A stretch of DNA of 64,000 nucleotides from Bathynomus jamesi (GCA_023014485.1 JAJOZX010001728.1:230001-294000), one strand, 5' to 3'; positions 43,385 through 54,887 are shown, counted from the stretch's first letter. Program-made: numbers and translations. Notes: generated by a model from the letters alone, not told the origin.

Positions 43385-43572
43385 GAAAGAACCCTGAGGA
43401 ACACCACTGTTAATAGCTTTAGGAGAAGAACAGTGGCCATCTACAACTGCAGCTATAGATTGGCCAGAAAGGAAATTAGAGATGAAGGCACAGATAGAAG
43501 GATAGAAACCAAAGGAGGGCAGATTCGAAATTAAAGATTTGTGCCAGACTCTATCAAAAGCTTTTCATAAGT

Positions 43573-44220
43573 CTAGCGCAATAGCAAAAGTTTCCCCGAA
43601 ACCCCGGATGACCAAGAGTAAGAAAGATATGCAAGAAAATCGCCGGTAAAGCGTCCCTTGCGGAATCCATACTGACGATCTGAAAGAAGATTGTGAGAAG
43701 AGAGGTGTTTAAGAATCTTCCTATTAAGGATAGATTCAAAAACTTTGGAAAGGCAAAAAATCAAAGCAATTGGACGATAGTTGGAGGGTTGAGAGCAGTC
43801 ACCCTTGTTTGGGACATGCTAAATGAAAGCGAACTTCCAGCAGGAAGGAAAAGTACCAGATGAGAGACAAAGCCGAAAGGGTTTGCTTAGGCAGGGTGTC
43901 AGCACAGAAGCATAGTTCTTAAGAACAACAGGAGGAACACCATCAGGACCATACGCTTTCCTAGAGTTGAGCCCAGATAGGGCAGAAAAAAACTCTAGAA
44001 GAGATTCTAATTTCAGACATAATAAAGTCAGAGGGGCGAGGAGATGGAGGAACAGCACCGGAATCGTCCAAGGTTGAAATGTAAGCGAAAGTTTGAGCGA
44101 AGAGTTCAGCTTTGTCAGGAGAAGAGACGGCAACTGTACGACCGATTTAGGTCTTTTATATAAAGGAGGAACAGAATAGGTGCCATAATGCTTCCTTGGG
44201 TCACCCCGTGAGAGATGCAT
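43573..44220 (-). pseudogene. LINE-2 RT N-terminal region
   Basis: LNSRKAYGPDGVPPVVLKNY (RT block 1), FPSCWKFAFI, then after a frameshift KVFESILNRKILKHLSSHNL and QYGFRKGRFTGDFLAYL. The LAFDK block of palm motif A is near 43570 with KAF converted to a stop context. Truncated upstream at about 44228. Confidence 0.82.
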
Positions 44221-44413
44221 CTTAAGAACCTTGAAGCCGTAATGTTCGTTTTTTTAAGAGTACGTCATGAGGTATTGTACTAAAGGATGATAACTGATGT
44301 TCTTTTGTTGTTCAGATTACTACAGAGTTTTTCTAATATAGCAGTTATTGCGCCGTTGGGCGCGTTTTTCGCGGAGAGCCAAACTGGTATTTGCATATAA
44401 TTTTGTGTTTTAA

Positions 44414-44554
44414 CCCTTTAACGCCGACCGTTGCCTTATGACAACATGATCGTGACAATCGATTTTGAGCCTTACGATCTGAATATTAGAGGTTATTTTG
44501 GCTTGAACAGGAACAATTTTAAAATAGAAATTTCATAATTCAGGTATGAAAGGA
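44414..44554. mobile_element. piggyBac-like MITE, TSD TTAA
   Basis: TTAA|CCCTTTAACGCCGACC at the left and ATGAAAGGA|TTAA at the right. The inverted CCCTTT/AAAGGa ends and TTAA target fit piggyBac-type insertion. It lies between LINE-3 pieces. Confidence 0.55.
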
Positions 44555-44639
44555 TTAAAATAAATTTTATGATTTGGTTATATATTACTCTCTTGTATAG
44601 TTTACTGACGGTTGGGAGGACAGAGATGGGTCTGTAGTT

Positions 44640-44890
44640 TGAGGGGGAAGTTTTATCTCCTGAATTATAAATATGGCATACTCTAGCGGTGTCTTCCCAG
44701 ACTGCCTAAAAATTAGGCTAGAGTCTAGCCTAATTTTTAGGCAGGCTGGGAAGACACCATTTTGAATGGATAGGTTTATGAGCTTTGACAGCTTGGGCGC
44801 AATTAAGTTCGCGCACTCTTTCTAAATTTTGTTTGGGATTGTGTCCAGCGTACAACTTTTATTTTTCAATTGTTTTATGGCTGCCATTAA
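44640..44890 (-). pseudogene. LINE-3 RT start with inverted duplication
   Basis: AAIKQLKNKSCTLDTIPNKI is followed by APKLSKLINLSIQNGVFPA; downstream, beyond the palindrome at 44689-44757, the RT continues toward the PSNYRPISVL-type block (read as QTTDPSLSSQ in a shifted frame). A further piece at 44290-44400 reads NGAITAILEKLCSNLNNKRT. Confidence 0.75.
44689..44757. repeat. Palindrome, about 33-bp arms, within LINE-3
   Basis: GTGTCTTCCCAGaCTGCCTAAAAATTAGGCTAGAG meets its complement at 44723. It looks like a local inverted duplication of LINE-3 coding sequence. Confidence 0.88.
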
Positions 44891-45861
44891 ATCGTGTGTC
44901 GTAGTAGGGGACGTACGATAATAAAATATGTTATCAAGATAATGAAGATAAAAGCTAGAATCTTAATAATATATTTTACTTATTTGCTTTAATTTTGTAG
45001 CCAATTAATTAATATAAATTTTAAACTGAAATATTAATTTTACTCTTTATTTCCAGTTGCTAAAAATCATGTCAGAAAGAACGAAAAACTTTTCTCATCA
45101 TGTTTTGCTTTTTAAGTTAAGGATTTTTTTTCCCAAGGACGATATTAACGTAATAACTGACGCAGTTAACGATTCATAAAAGAAAATTTGATAGTCTCTA
45201 CGATACGCGATAGAAGAAGATCCGCTTGGAAAATTTGGCCAACGACAATATGTGCCTCCAGACTCGGGTGGAAAATTTGGTAGGTTACAATATGTGCCGC
45301 ACCACTCGGCTTTAAAATTTTGGCACGTTGCGTAATGCTTTTTGTAAAACAAGTTGAAAAAAATTGTCAAAAAAATATTTGGTAGTGGGAAAATGGTTGA
45401 AAAGAAAATCGACATTCTATAAAGGAAAAAAAAAAATACATCCCGAAATCTCGGCGCTACAAATATTTGAGAAGGATATAAGCCAAATTTTCCAAACTGG
45501 TCTTCGGCCGTTTTTCTTTCCGAAATGGCCCTCGTCGGCTCATCTTATTTCGCGGCTAACGAACGCAATATAACATCTTTTCCACGAAAAAAAATAAATG
45601 AATCCCTGGTTTATAAAGGTGATATTCCTACTCGCTTAGTTTTGATATGAATGGAAGGAAAGAAAATTTGGAAGTTTTATTGACGTAGTTCTTATACGTA
45701 ATGTATATAGTAGAGTTTTCAGCCGAGCATTTTTTATTTCAGGTTTGATGGTTGCTGTCAGAGAAGCAACATTCTACATTCTTAAGGGAAAGAACAAAAG
45801 GTTTGTATGATATAAAATTTGTATCATAATAAGAAAAGAATAAAGAAGAACTGAAAACAAA
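44891..45861. other. AT-rich DNA, weak degenerate repeat
   Basis: At 45210-45345 a phrase of about 45-50 bp (GGAAAATTTGGcCA..ACAATATGTGCC) occurs about three times in degenerate form. No gene is recognised. Confidence 0.55.
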
Positions 45862-45890
45862 ATACACACACACACACACACTCACACGCA

Positions 45891-45947
<57 letters not shown>
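45862..45947. repeat. (CA)n(CT)n microsatellite
   Basis: CA run followed by about 28 CT units. Confidence 0.97.
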
Positions 45948-45949
<2 letters not shown>

Positions 45950-46448
45950 ATTAGGAGTAATATTTTAAATTAAGTAGCACTGTGAACTATTGAATAACTG
46001 TCCGTGGCTAAAAACAAATAACATAAAAATCATAGCTGTAATATTAATGATTTTTTTATAATGATATCGCTTTTTGATAATACTGAATAACCAACAGATA
46101 TACTCTTTTCTCATAATCAAGATTTGGTGTGGGAGCGAAATGTTATCCCTTTAGTTCACGGGAATTAACGCAGAAACGCAGAAATTAAAACAGTGACGTA
46201 CTATAGTGAGATTTTTTTATATTTATATTTTATATTATAGAAGTATTTTATATTATAGAAGTATTTGCAGTATATCTGGCATTTGAATGTAATGTTTTTC
46301 ACCGTGTTGTCCGCTTGGTGAAGGTTGTTGGCAAAAATGCTATATTAACAAATTTACTTAAGTTAACATACAGCTTTGGTCTATGATTTAATTTTATCGC
46401 CTTTGTTTATCTTAGTACTGCATTTTGCAGGATATGCAACAATAATTA

Positions 46449-46528
<80 letters not shown>

Positions 46529-47758
46529 TGAGACAGACAGACAGACAGACAGACAGAGAATGTTGTTTGATAATACAGTATTAACATCTGATAACGTTAC
46601 TTGCATAAAAAAAAATAGGAGTTAAAATTATTGACATCTACATCAACGAATAACGTTTTAATTTTAATAAAACCGTTTCTTCAGAATAAAAATCTATCTA
46701 TGAAAACACTTCACCCACTACTACAAATTATCTATAAATTTACTATATAAATTACGCAATGTAAAAACTTCTCTATTAATTAAAATTTACAATTGATCGC
46801 TTTTAATTTAAGTTTTGCGATTTTCCTTTGCGATTATTTGACGCGATTTCTCCATCGGCGATTTTCTTTGGGCGATATTTGGGCGATCTTTTGGAAGTCT
46901 CAAAGGGAGCATCAAATGACTCTGTCTGATTGTCTTAAGATAGACGAAGACTTTAAGCTCTTTAGAGACCTTAAGAGACCTTAAGAGACAGATCTCTTGT
47001 TCCATCTCTTACGTTCATCTATTTTCTTCTTTTCTCGTTTCTTGCTACGGTTTTCTTGCGTTTTCTTCATTTTTAGAGGTGATATTATCACATGCATACA
47101 GTCGAATTTAACACTCCTGCGTTCCTTTTTTTCTTTTAGGGGGTTATGGGGGCGGAAATGAAAGAAATCCTAAAGGTTTTGTATAAATAACTTAGTTATT
47201 CATATAAATAATAAATTATTTAATAAAATAAAGAAAAAAATAAACTCGCGTAATTATTTATATCAAATTTTATTTTTATATATTTTCTTATTATTTCAGA
47301 GGTCGTTTTTACATATTTTTTTACATAATTTTTTTACATGTTTTTTACACATTTTTACATATTTTTTACATATTTTAACATTTTTTACATCTGAAAATTT
47401 CTCCTACCTCAGTAGTTTTTCTTCTTATCCGTACCTCCCTATTCCCTTACAGAGTAAAGATAGGATAATACCTCACTTTAAAACTTTAGTCCATATTTGT
47501 TCCATTAAACAAATTGAAATCAGTACCTCCCTTTGAAAAACACTACTTGGCTTTAAAAACCGATAAATCTTCAGAAAACATCTATTGTTTTTCAACTCTC
47601 GTTTCATAAAGATTTAAAAACTTTTATCATGATTAAGCAAAGTTCCATGACGATAAGGAAAATATGTAAAAAAAAAAAAAAATGAGATTCGTTTTTCTGA
47701 TGCATTGAGTTAAGAGCATTAGATATAGCTACCTAACCTTTCAAAAAATTTTCTTTCA

Positions 47759-47789
<31 letters not shown>

Positions 47790-47854
47790 TGTATATACAG
47801 TATATATATATATATATATATAATATATATATATAATATATATATATATATATA

Positions 47855-47911
<57 letters not shown>

Positions 47912-48012
47912 CTCGCTTTAAAACAATTTTAACTTAAAAGCATAACGTACAGTATGTAGTACATTTCTGTAGCTTAACTCGCTTCATGAAAACCTTTATA
48001 ATATTCTCCCCT
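45948..48012. other. AT-rich, gene-poor DNA with microsatellites
   Basis: TA array at 46455-46526 followed by (GACA)n at 46531-46557. Oligo-T/ACAT-rich stretch 47310-47395. Long interrupted TA at 47764-47911. At 46800-46890 GCGATTTt is repeated several times. No coding region is supported. Confidence 0.8.
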
Positions 48013-48257
48013 GCTCTTATTTATAACTCTCACCTCTTATTTATAACTCTCACCTCTTATTTATAACCCCACCTCTTATTTATAACTCTTACCTCTTATT
48101 TATAACCCTCACTTCTTATTTATAACCCTCACTTCTTATTTATAATTCTCACCTCTTATTTATAACTCTCACCTCTTATTTATAACTCTCACTTCTTATT
48201 TATAACCCTCACTTCTTATTTATAACCCTCACCTCTTATTTATAACTCTCACCTCCT
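48013..48257. repeat. 20-bp minisatellite, about 12 copies
   Basis: Unit CTCACCTCTTATTTATAACT with C/T variants at two positions, tandem and in register. Confidence 0.93.
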
Positions 48258-48554
48258 TGTATAAGTTTTGACACTGTAACACAACTGTATATCCAAACTT
48301 TAATCTTATAATATTCTGATACACACTTTTCATACATTTTTTTCCTTTTACTCTTTATCTCACTTTTTCCCCCTTACTCCATTCTTGCTTACCTCGCTTC
48401 CCCTCTTTTCATGGTTATCCTGAGGGTCAAAGGATTCTTTTTTAAAATAGGATACGAGGGAATGTAGCGGAAAATTGGGTGCTGTCCCAAAAGATACGAA
48501 ATTATTTAGAACTGGCATTATTATTACTATTATTATTATTATTATTATTATTAT

Positions 48555-48589
<35 letters not shown>

Positions 48590-48756
48590 ATAGTAGTAGT
48601 AGAAATAGCAGGAATAGATACGTGCTTAAATTAAACCCGAAACACCAGTATTTATTTCTAAATAAAATGAAATGAAATATAACTAAATTAAAACCTACCT
48701 TCAGAGGGAAGTAGTTTTCTTCAAATTATACAGGTATCTCAAACGTTCCTGTGCAC

Positions 48757-48798
<42 letters not shown>
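48258..48798. other. No gene; (ATT)n(AGT)n and (CA)n(TA)n arrays
   Basis: (ATT)n/(AGT)n at 48519-48602 and CA/TA at 48755-48798; the rest is unassigned. Confidence 0.8.
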
Positions 48799-48801
<3 letters not shown>

Positions 48802-48941
48802 TGGGGTTCGCAACATCTAAGGTCATATGACGGAGAGGACCTACAGCTTTACGTGGGATCCGAACCAGGAGTCGCTACATAATCTGGGCGCGGAAGACGG
48901 TCTTCCATCCAACTATTACCCAGACCCAATGTCGCTTAACT

Positions 48942-48945
<4 letters not shown>
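48799..48945 (-). repeat. SINE-1 copy, most complete
   Basis: As complement: ACATTGGGTCTGGGTAATAGTTGGATGGAAGACC (A-box/5S C-box-like), then GGTTCGGATCCCACGTAAAGCTGTAGGTCC with B-box, then TCATATGACCTTAG. Flanked by TA arrays on both sides (48775-48798; 48950-49005). Confidence 0.78.
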
Positions 48946-49005
<60 letters not shown>

Positions 49006-49006
<1 letters not shown>

Positions 49007-49630
49007 CGTGTCCCAAAGAAATGTATACCCACTTTGTTCGATAATACCAGCTATGAGGATAATAAATATATTACTTTTTATATGTTTTTTAATAAAGAAT
49101 TTTCTCCTGAATCTAAATATGTAATTATTTTTATTAAAAATTGAAAAACAAAAAAGTTACAGATGTTTAAATTATAATTATTATTTTCGAGACTTCATGT
49201 GCGATATTTTCTAATATTTTTGCACGTATACGAGATAAGTTTGAAACCGACGGCACTGTGCAAAACTTACAAAAACAACGTTCTGGAAGACGTCGAACAT
49301 CTTAGATAAAGTGTCATTTAACCATGGAATTTGTAAATTTTTTGAATTAACTAATAATTACAACATTTATGCTTCAATATCAACACTAAACATAAGTATC
49401 TCAAAACAGTCGGTTAAAATATTAGAAAATATCGCACATGAAGTCTCGAAATAATAATTATAATTTAAACATCTGTAACTTTTTTGTTCTTCAATTTTTA
49501 ATAAAAATAATTACATATTTAGATTCAAGAGAAAATTCTTTATTAAAAAACATATAAAAAGTAATATATTTATTATCCTCATAGCTGGTATTATCGAACA
49601 AAGTGGGTATACATTTCTTTGGGACACGCT
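49006..49630. mobile_element. Long-TIR Tc1/mariner-type MITE
   Basis: The ends GCGTGTCCCAAAGAAATGTATACCCACTTTG and complement extend into inverted arms of about 210 bp (49006-49215 and 49415-49630). TA flanks. The loop has a frame reading RIRDKFETDGTVQNLQKQRS followed by GRRRTS near 49225-49300, the linker between the two HTH motifs of a Tc1/mariner-type transposase. Confidence 0.82.
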
Positions 49631-49692
49631 GTGTATATATATATATATAAAACTTTGTTAACCTCGTTCAGGTTCCGTGTGTTGGTCTCTCT

Positions 49693-50058
49693 TCACACGA
49701 AGGTCAAGCTGGTAGCTCCGCCTCTAGGCCTGGCTTGGTGGAGGAGCGAGTTGCTCTCTTGCGCTCTCCACCTCACATAGCCGGGTACACCCGGCTCATC
49801 TGGTACCGTCCTGAGCCAGGCATCTAGTCTTCTCTTGAAGACTTCAACTTTGACCCCTGTAACGTTTGTGAGGTCCTTTGGAAGCTGGTTAAAAAGTCTT
49901 GGCCTCCTGACAACCAAGCTATTTTCCTTCAGTGTTGAAAAGGTCCCTTGTCGGCCCTTTAATTTGGGAACACTACACATTCTGCCTTTCCTATTTTTCA
50001 GCGTTGTTTGGATGATAATTAGGTTTAGTTTTATGTTTGGTACCAGTTTTTCGATCAT
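49693..50058 (-). pseudogene. LINE-1 copy 2 C-terminal tail
   Basis: ENSLVVRRPRLFNQLPKDL, then GVKVEVFKRRLDAWL and the SNSLLHQ ending also seen in copy 1. Confidence 0.78.
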
Positions 50059-50209
50059 TTTCCATATGTAGATTTAGTGTACCTCTCTTCTTTCCAGGGA
50101 GTACAGATTTAGTTTACGTAGTCTTTCCCAGTAGTTGAGCTCCTTGCAGCCATCAATCTTGGCTGTGAAAGATCTCTGCGTTTCTTATAGTTTATTAAGT
50201 TCTTCCTTT

Positions 50210-51187
50210 TTATAGGGACGTCAAAACTGAGCAGTATTCAAGTTTGGGTATGATCAGTGTTCTCAGCAGGGGAATCATTACTGTTTTGTCCCTCCTTTTG
50301 AACGTTCTTAGTACCTGCCCGGCGACTCTTTTTGCTTTGTTTATCACTATCTGATTTTGTGTCTCAAATTTGGCATCATCGGTCATTATTACCCTCAAGT
50401 TGACCGCTTTCGTGCTCCTTTGAATTTCCTGTCTATTTGGAGCATGATATGTAAGTCTGTTTAAGTTCCTCATTTCTACCATATCTCAAGAGCTGAAATT
50501 TCTCGGTGTTAAATGTCATATTGTTGTCTTCTGAACATGTGTATATTTTCTTCGTGTCCTTATGCAAGGCCTCCACTTCATTTCTGCTGATCTTTGTATC
50601 GTCCACAAAGGATGTTACTATACTGTTGCTGTTTACCCCACTGTCTATGTCTGTTAGCATAATAATGAACAGGAGTGGGGCCAGTACTGTACCTTAAGGT
50701 ACTAAGCTGCGTACTTCCGATTCTGATGATGATACACCTTGAATTTTGACGACCTGTAGACGTTCTCTGAGGAAGCTGTAGATCCATTTTCCCACTTTCC
50801 CTGTTATTCCCATATGTTTCATTTTATGTGCTATTATACCATGATCGCATTTGTCGAAAGCTTTAGCAAAATCTGTGTATATGACACTATAGTTTTCATT
50901 GCCTTCAAATGCATCTAGATATTGTTATAGCGCTTTATAAATTGTGATAGGCATGATCTTCCTGATCGGAATCCGTGCTGATTTTCGTTGAATCTTTCCA
51001 GTGTCTCCAAGAAGTCATAGATTTTCTCTCTGATTATTCTTTCAAATATTTTGGTGAGGTGGAACGTCAATGACACTGGTCTATAGGTCTTTGCTTGAGA
51101 TCTATCCCTTCCTTTATATATATAGGGACAATGTTCGCTCTTTTCAAGATGCTCGATATTTCCCCAGTGTCTAGGGATCTTCTCCAT
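50210..51187 (-). pseudogene. LINE-1 copy 2 RT body
   Basis: TYRPVSLTFHLTKIFERIIR then ENQHGFRSGRSCLSQ in 50915-51187. The KAFDKCDHGIIA palm block near 50860 is in a shifted frame. The catalytic box reads SFVDDTKIS (FVDD instead of FADD) in 50433-50660. Thumb: NNMTFNTEKFQLLRYGRN and TLIIPKLEYC. Inactive. Confidence 0.85.
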
Positions 51188-51216
51188 ATCCAGTATAAGG
51201 GTGTAGCTCTTTCATT

Positions 51217-52507
51217 TTAACAGTTTTTAATCAATAGTGCGTTCCATTTGTCCGGACCTGCAGCTGAATGTAATTTCATTTGTCTTATAGCTCTCGCCAC
51301 ATCTTCTCGGGTAAAATCAAAGTCTGTTATACATTCTCCTTGCAATTTCTCTTCGAAGAATGCATATATGTCAGGTATCGCTTTGTCACTTTTTGGGGTA
51401 CTGAAGACCGATTCATACTGGGCTCTCAATGTTTCAGATATTTCTTTTAGATCGTCTGCTAGTTCATTATTTCCTTTCTTTAAGGGCCCGATGGTAGCGC
51501 GGGTTTTTGTTTTCCTTTTCGCATAACTGGAGAAGTATTTTGGATTTTCCTTTATTGCTTCTACCGCCTTTTCCTCTTCCCTCTCTGTATGGCCCTTAAT
51601 CAGGGTTTGTATTTCCCTATCGATACTCTCCAGTTTTTCTTGTATTGCTTTTCTGACATTGTTGTCTCCGCAATTAGCTAACTTCGCCGCTACTCTCTTT
51701 CCTTTGCTGAATATTCTTCTCTTTTGCCTCTCTATCCAGTTCCTCTTTCCTTTTGGCTGTGCTTTCGGAGCATATTTTTCTAAAACTTTCAGCGTCTTTT
51801 CTTCCAAGGTTGTTAGCATTTCGTCCGTTGTTTTATTCTCTAAGACTGTTCTCCACTCTATTTGGGCAATGTGTGATCTGATTTCTTCCCAATTTATGGT
51901 CTTGGAGTTTAAGATAAAAGCCCCAAATTTGCTTCTTCCTCCCGTATGTGTAGTCTTTTAATGTTATCACCATATTTGTCGATAACTCGATTATGTTGTG
52001 GTCTGAGATAATAGTTGGGGTTATTTTTATATCAGCATTCAAGTTCGTGTTATTCGTGAATACCAGATCTAGGCAGTTATTTTTTTTGGTATTTTCTGTT
52101 ATCTCCTGTGTCAACATAAACTCGTTTGTGAGAGCCATCAGCATTTTTGCTTGCCCCTTATCTTGCTGCATAAATATATTTCTATCCGCCTTTTTGTATT
52201 TTATAAATGGGAAATTAAAATCGCCGCAGAGTATTATATTAGGGGATGGAGAGTTTACGGACTTTATTAGGGTTCTGATATCATCAATGGCATCCGAAAA
52301 TTTTTCAGTTGGAGAGTTTGGAGGTCAAAAGATGACTATCAGTACCACGATTAGTTTCTCTTTTTTCACTGCAAGGGTTTCCACGAAGCTGTTGGATTTA
52401 CTTATTACCGTCTCTGCCATATGCCTCTCATGTACGTAAATAGCACAGCCACCTTTACGTCTCGCTGTTCTATCCACTCTTAGTAAGTTGAATACATCTA
52501 TATGCAA
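51217..52507 (-). pseudogene. LINE-1 copy 2 endonuclease, linker and RT start
   Basis: RRKGGCAIYVHERHM (52325-52507) is an early endonuclease block. Frame 51833-52171 gives ENTKKNNCLDLVFTNN and TIISDHNIIEL, its last blocks. Frame 51217-51819 holds the basic linker and EDVARAIRQMKLHSAAGPDKW, the RT entry block. Frameshifts at the joints. Confidence 0.85.
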
Positions 52508-52545
52508 TTCTTTCTTATCGATACAGTGTTCGCAGGGATAAAAAC

Positions 52546-52584
52546 ATAGGGGTAAAAAAAATAAAAATAAAAAAAATATATATA

Positions 52585-52630
<46 letters not shown>

Positions 52631-52736
52631 ATGGAAAATGATGGAAATTGAATTTTTCCGAAACGTCTGTTAATAAACATGTACCATCTCTTCGTCCTCC
52701 TATTCCTCGCTATATATATATATATATATATATATA
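52546..52736. repeat. (TA)n arrays
   Basis: TA at 52577-52626 and 52711-52736 with a short unassigned spacer. Confidence 0.93.
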
Positions 52737-52870
52737 TGGGAAGAATTTCACAATTAAACACGTGAAATGAATGAATGATGCAAACCCACAAGGAAAAAGA
52801 AAAATGATTCCAAAGTCTTTCGTGTATTCAGAAGTACACCTCGTCAGGGAATGAAGGGAGAAGGCGAGAT
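52737..52870 (-). repeat. Penelope-like family Y end
   Basis: Matches 19670-19800. Minus-strand 52818-52847 gives CTGACGA-G-GTGTA-loop-TACAC-GAAA. Confidence 0.65.
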
Positions 52871-52924
52871 GACAAAAATATATATCATACATATGTACAA
52901 CGGGACGGAAAAATATATATATGT

Positions 52925-53105
52925 ATATATGATGAATAAAACCACGAAGGAAAAAAGAAACACAAAGGGGTGCTCAAGCGCTTTCGTCTAATGACATCCT
53001 CAGGAACACTGAGCGCTTGAGCACCCCTTTGTGTTTCTTTTTTCCTTCGTGGTTTTATTCATCATAAATACTTTTCACGTGTCACTTTCGTGAAATAATT
53101 TTTCA
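52925..53105. repeat. Palindromic Penelope-like family X end
   Basis: GATGAATAAAACCACGAAGG...GTGCTCAAGCGC (52930-52981) and its complement (53009-53064) enclose TTTCGTCTAATGACATCCTCAG. An ACTTTCGTGAAATAATTTTTCAT tail follows, as at 19590-19615. Confidence 0.8.
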
Positions 53106-53848
53106 TATGTATATATATATATAGGTGTACAAGGACTTTTGAGACACCCTGTATGAAGAGTACAAATCTAAAAACATTTGGCTTTTGTAAATTTATTATT
53201 ATTTATAAAAATTCCGATAGGGGTAAAAATAGGTTTCATATAACACTAAGTAAAATATACAGTATGTTTTTCGTGTATGTATAAAACCGATCATGTTTTG
53301 TTTCCATGTGTGTATATGCACCAAACTTACACGTACTCCATACTTACATTATAGCTTCGTTTCCATTCTAATTTTATAGAAGAGATACCCCTGGAAGGAT
53401 GATTTAGATAATAGAAAACGATGTTAACTTCTGCTTTTGAGTTCATCTTTCGCTCCAGAGGTTCTATTGTGTTTATCTATCAGGATTTTCAACTTGAATT
53501 CATCAGTTTTGGTAAGCAAATGGATTGAAGTACATTTCTTGATTAATATTTGGGGCAGAGGGGAGTCCGGCTCTCACGCAGAGGGAGATAGAAGTAAGGA
53601 GAGACTCACAGGAGTTTTAGAGAACCGAATTAGGGAGTGTGGGTTTAAAAGACTTTTAATAAAGAGCAACGGAGGGTGAACGAAATAACACGAACGCAAT
53701 TAGTTTAAAAATTTTAAATATAATGTAAATTTTAAATGATATATTATTAAAATACACTTTTAACCGGTTAGTCTCTGACTATCTTTAAACTTTCCTGCGA
53801 GTTCTCTATTATCTCTCTCATTTCTGTCAAATTGTCCACAAAAAATAG
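53106..53848. other. No gene recognised
   Basis: ACTTTTGAGACACCCTGTATG near 53128 repeats a phrase next to LINE-1 at 92-112. The rest is AT-rich and lacks a supported frame. Confidence 0.6.
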
Positions 53849-53874
53849 AAATAATAATAATAATAATAATAATA

Positions 53875-53919
<45 letters not shown>

Positions 53920-54140
53920 GGACCTTTTCCAGTTTGTGTACCGTTCTTCAGTTAGCCTTCTTCAGTTAGCTTTATAAGGCTAACTAACGAAAATATCACG
54001 ACCTAACCTAACCAATCGTTAGGTTAACTGTACGCCCTTGACGATTGGTTAGGTTAGGTCATGATATTTTCGTTAGTTAGCCTTCTTCAGTTAGCTTTAT
54101 AAGGCTAACCGAAGAACGGTACACAAACTGGAAAAGGTCC
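53849..54140. mobile_element. (AAT)n(ATT)n array with foldback element 53920-54140
   Basis: The foldback starts GGACCTTTTCCAGTTTGTGT and ends with the complement; arms of about 100 bp surround a core CGCCCTTGACGATTGGTTAGGTT shared with 13976-14397. The arms contain a smaller inverted motif, AGTTAGCcTTcTTCAGTTAGC..AAGGCTAAC. It sits inside a trinucleotide array. Confidence 0.85.
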
Positions 54141-54323
54141 TTATTATTATTATCACTTAGGGAATTAGCGATAAAAATTACCTTTTTTATCTTTTTATAC
54201 TATTATATCTAAACTGTCTCATACTACTGTAGAAAATGACAAATACTGTATTATGTTAAGTTCAATCTGATAGGGATTACGCAGCTGGGCCAGTCCCAAA
54301 GGGATGAAACATCTCAACCTCAT

Positions 54324-54359
<36 letters not shown>

Positions 54360-54393
54360 ATTATTTCACGAAAGTAACACGTGAAAAATATTT
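54141..54393. other. Spacer with (TA)n
   Basis: No gene; TA array at 54327-54356 and a family X tail ACGAAAGTAACACGTG near 54369. Confidence 0.7.
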
Positions 54394-54555
54394 ATGATGA
54401 ATAAAACCACGAAGGAAAGGAAACACAAAAAGGTGCTCAAGCGCTTTCGTCTAATGACATCCTCAGGAACACTGAAGTACATAAAAGGTTACGGCCTATA
54501 TATAGGTTACATAAAAAAAAAAAAAAAAAAAAAAAATTAAATAACATACACACAA

Positions 54556-54613
<58 letters not shown>

Positions 54614-54615
54614 CT

Positions 54616-54648
<33 letters not shown>

Positions 54649-54887
54649 TGCAATAAACGGAGAAGTAAAAATAAAAATTAAAAATTAAAGATTAGAGGAT
54701 TAACCAAGAGGCATACAGATTTGTAAGGAAAAATATCGATTTTTAGCACAAGATCAAATGAATTAAAAATACAAATTTATACTGGAAATCTACCCGGGTT
54801 TTAACACTTTGCCTTTTAGAGTCAAGTTTCGATATATATAAAAAAAATAAAATGAAGATTAAAAGTTAATAAAGTAGCGTACAAGTT

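Larger units (their letters stand above)
42405..44228 (-). mobile_element. LINE-2 copy, 5' truncated, inserted in LINE-3
   Basis: It ends in an A-rich tail (complement of TTTTTTTTTAATGCAGGAAGG) abutting LINE-3. It contains most of the RT. The same family supplies 5590-5766, 61015-62060 and 63720-64000. Confidence 0.88.
33230..44890 (-). mobile_element. LINE-3, non-LTR retrotransposon dispersed by five insertions
   Basis: Minus-strand pieces of one RT are found at 44640-44890 (RT start), 44290-44400, 41700-42395 (RT end) and 33230-33611 (C-terminus). They are separated by a TTAA MITE, LINE-2, a hAT MITE, a 7.8-kb hAT and another hAT MITE. Deleting the hATs and one target copy each makes the reading frame continuous across the junctions (THR-type LDCVTRSLSSTGPNLWNTLD). 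Confidence 0.83.
49640..52545 (-). mobile_element. LINE-1 copy 2, non-LTR retrotransposon
   Basis: Same order of domains and 3' tail as copy 1, but clearly diverged in sequence. Endonuclease starts at about 52507. Frameshifts near 52330, 51830, 51200, 50930 and 50480. Confidence 0.9.

Noticed and set aside
46793..47005. Overlapping open frames on both strands
   Set aside because: Short, low-complexity (GCGATTT-rich) and without homology or start context.
48013..48257. CRISPR-like array
   Set aside because: Units are contiguous tandem repeats without spacers.
53437..53679. 80-residue plus-strand frame
   Set aside because: No recognisable domain, no codon bias signal, within AT-rich repeat DNA.
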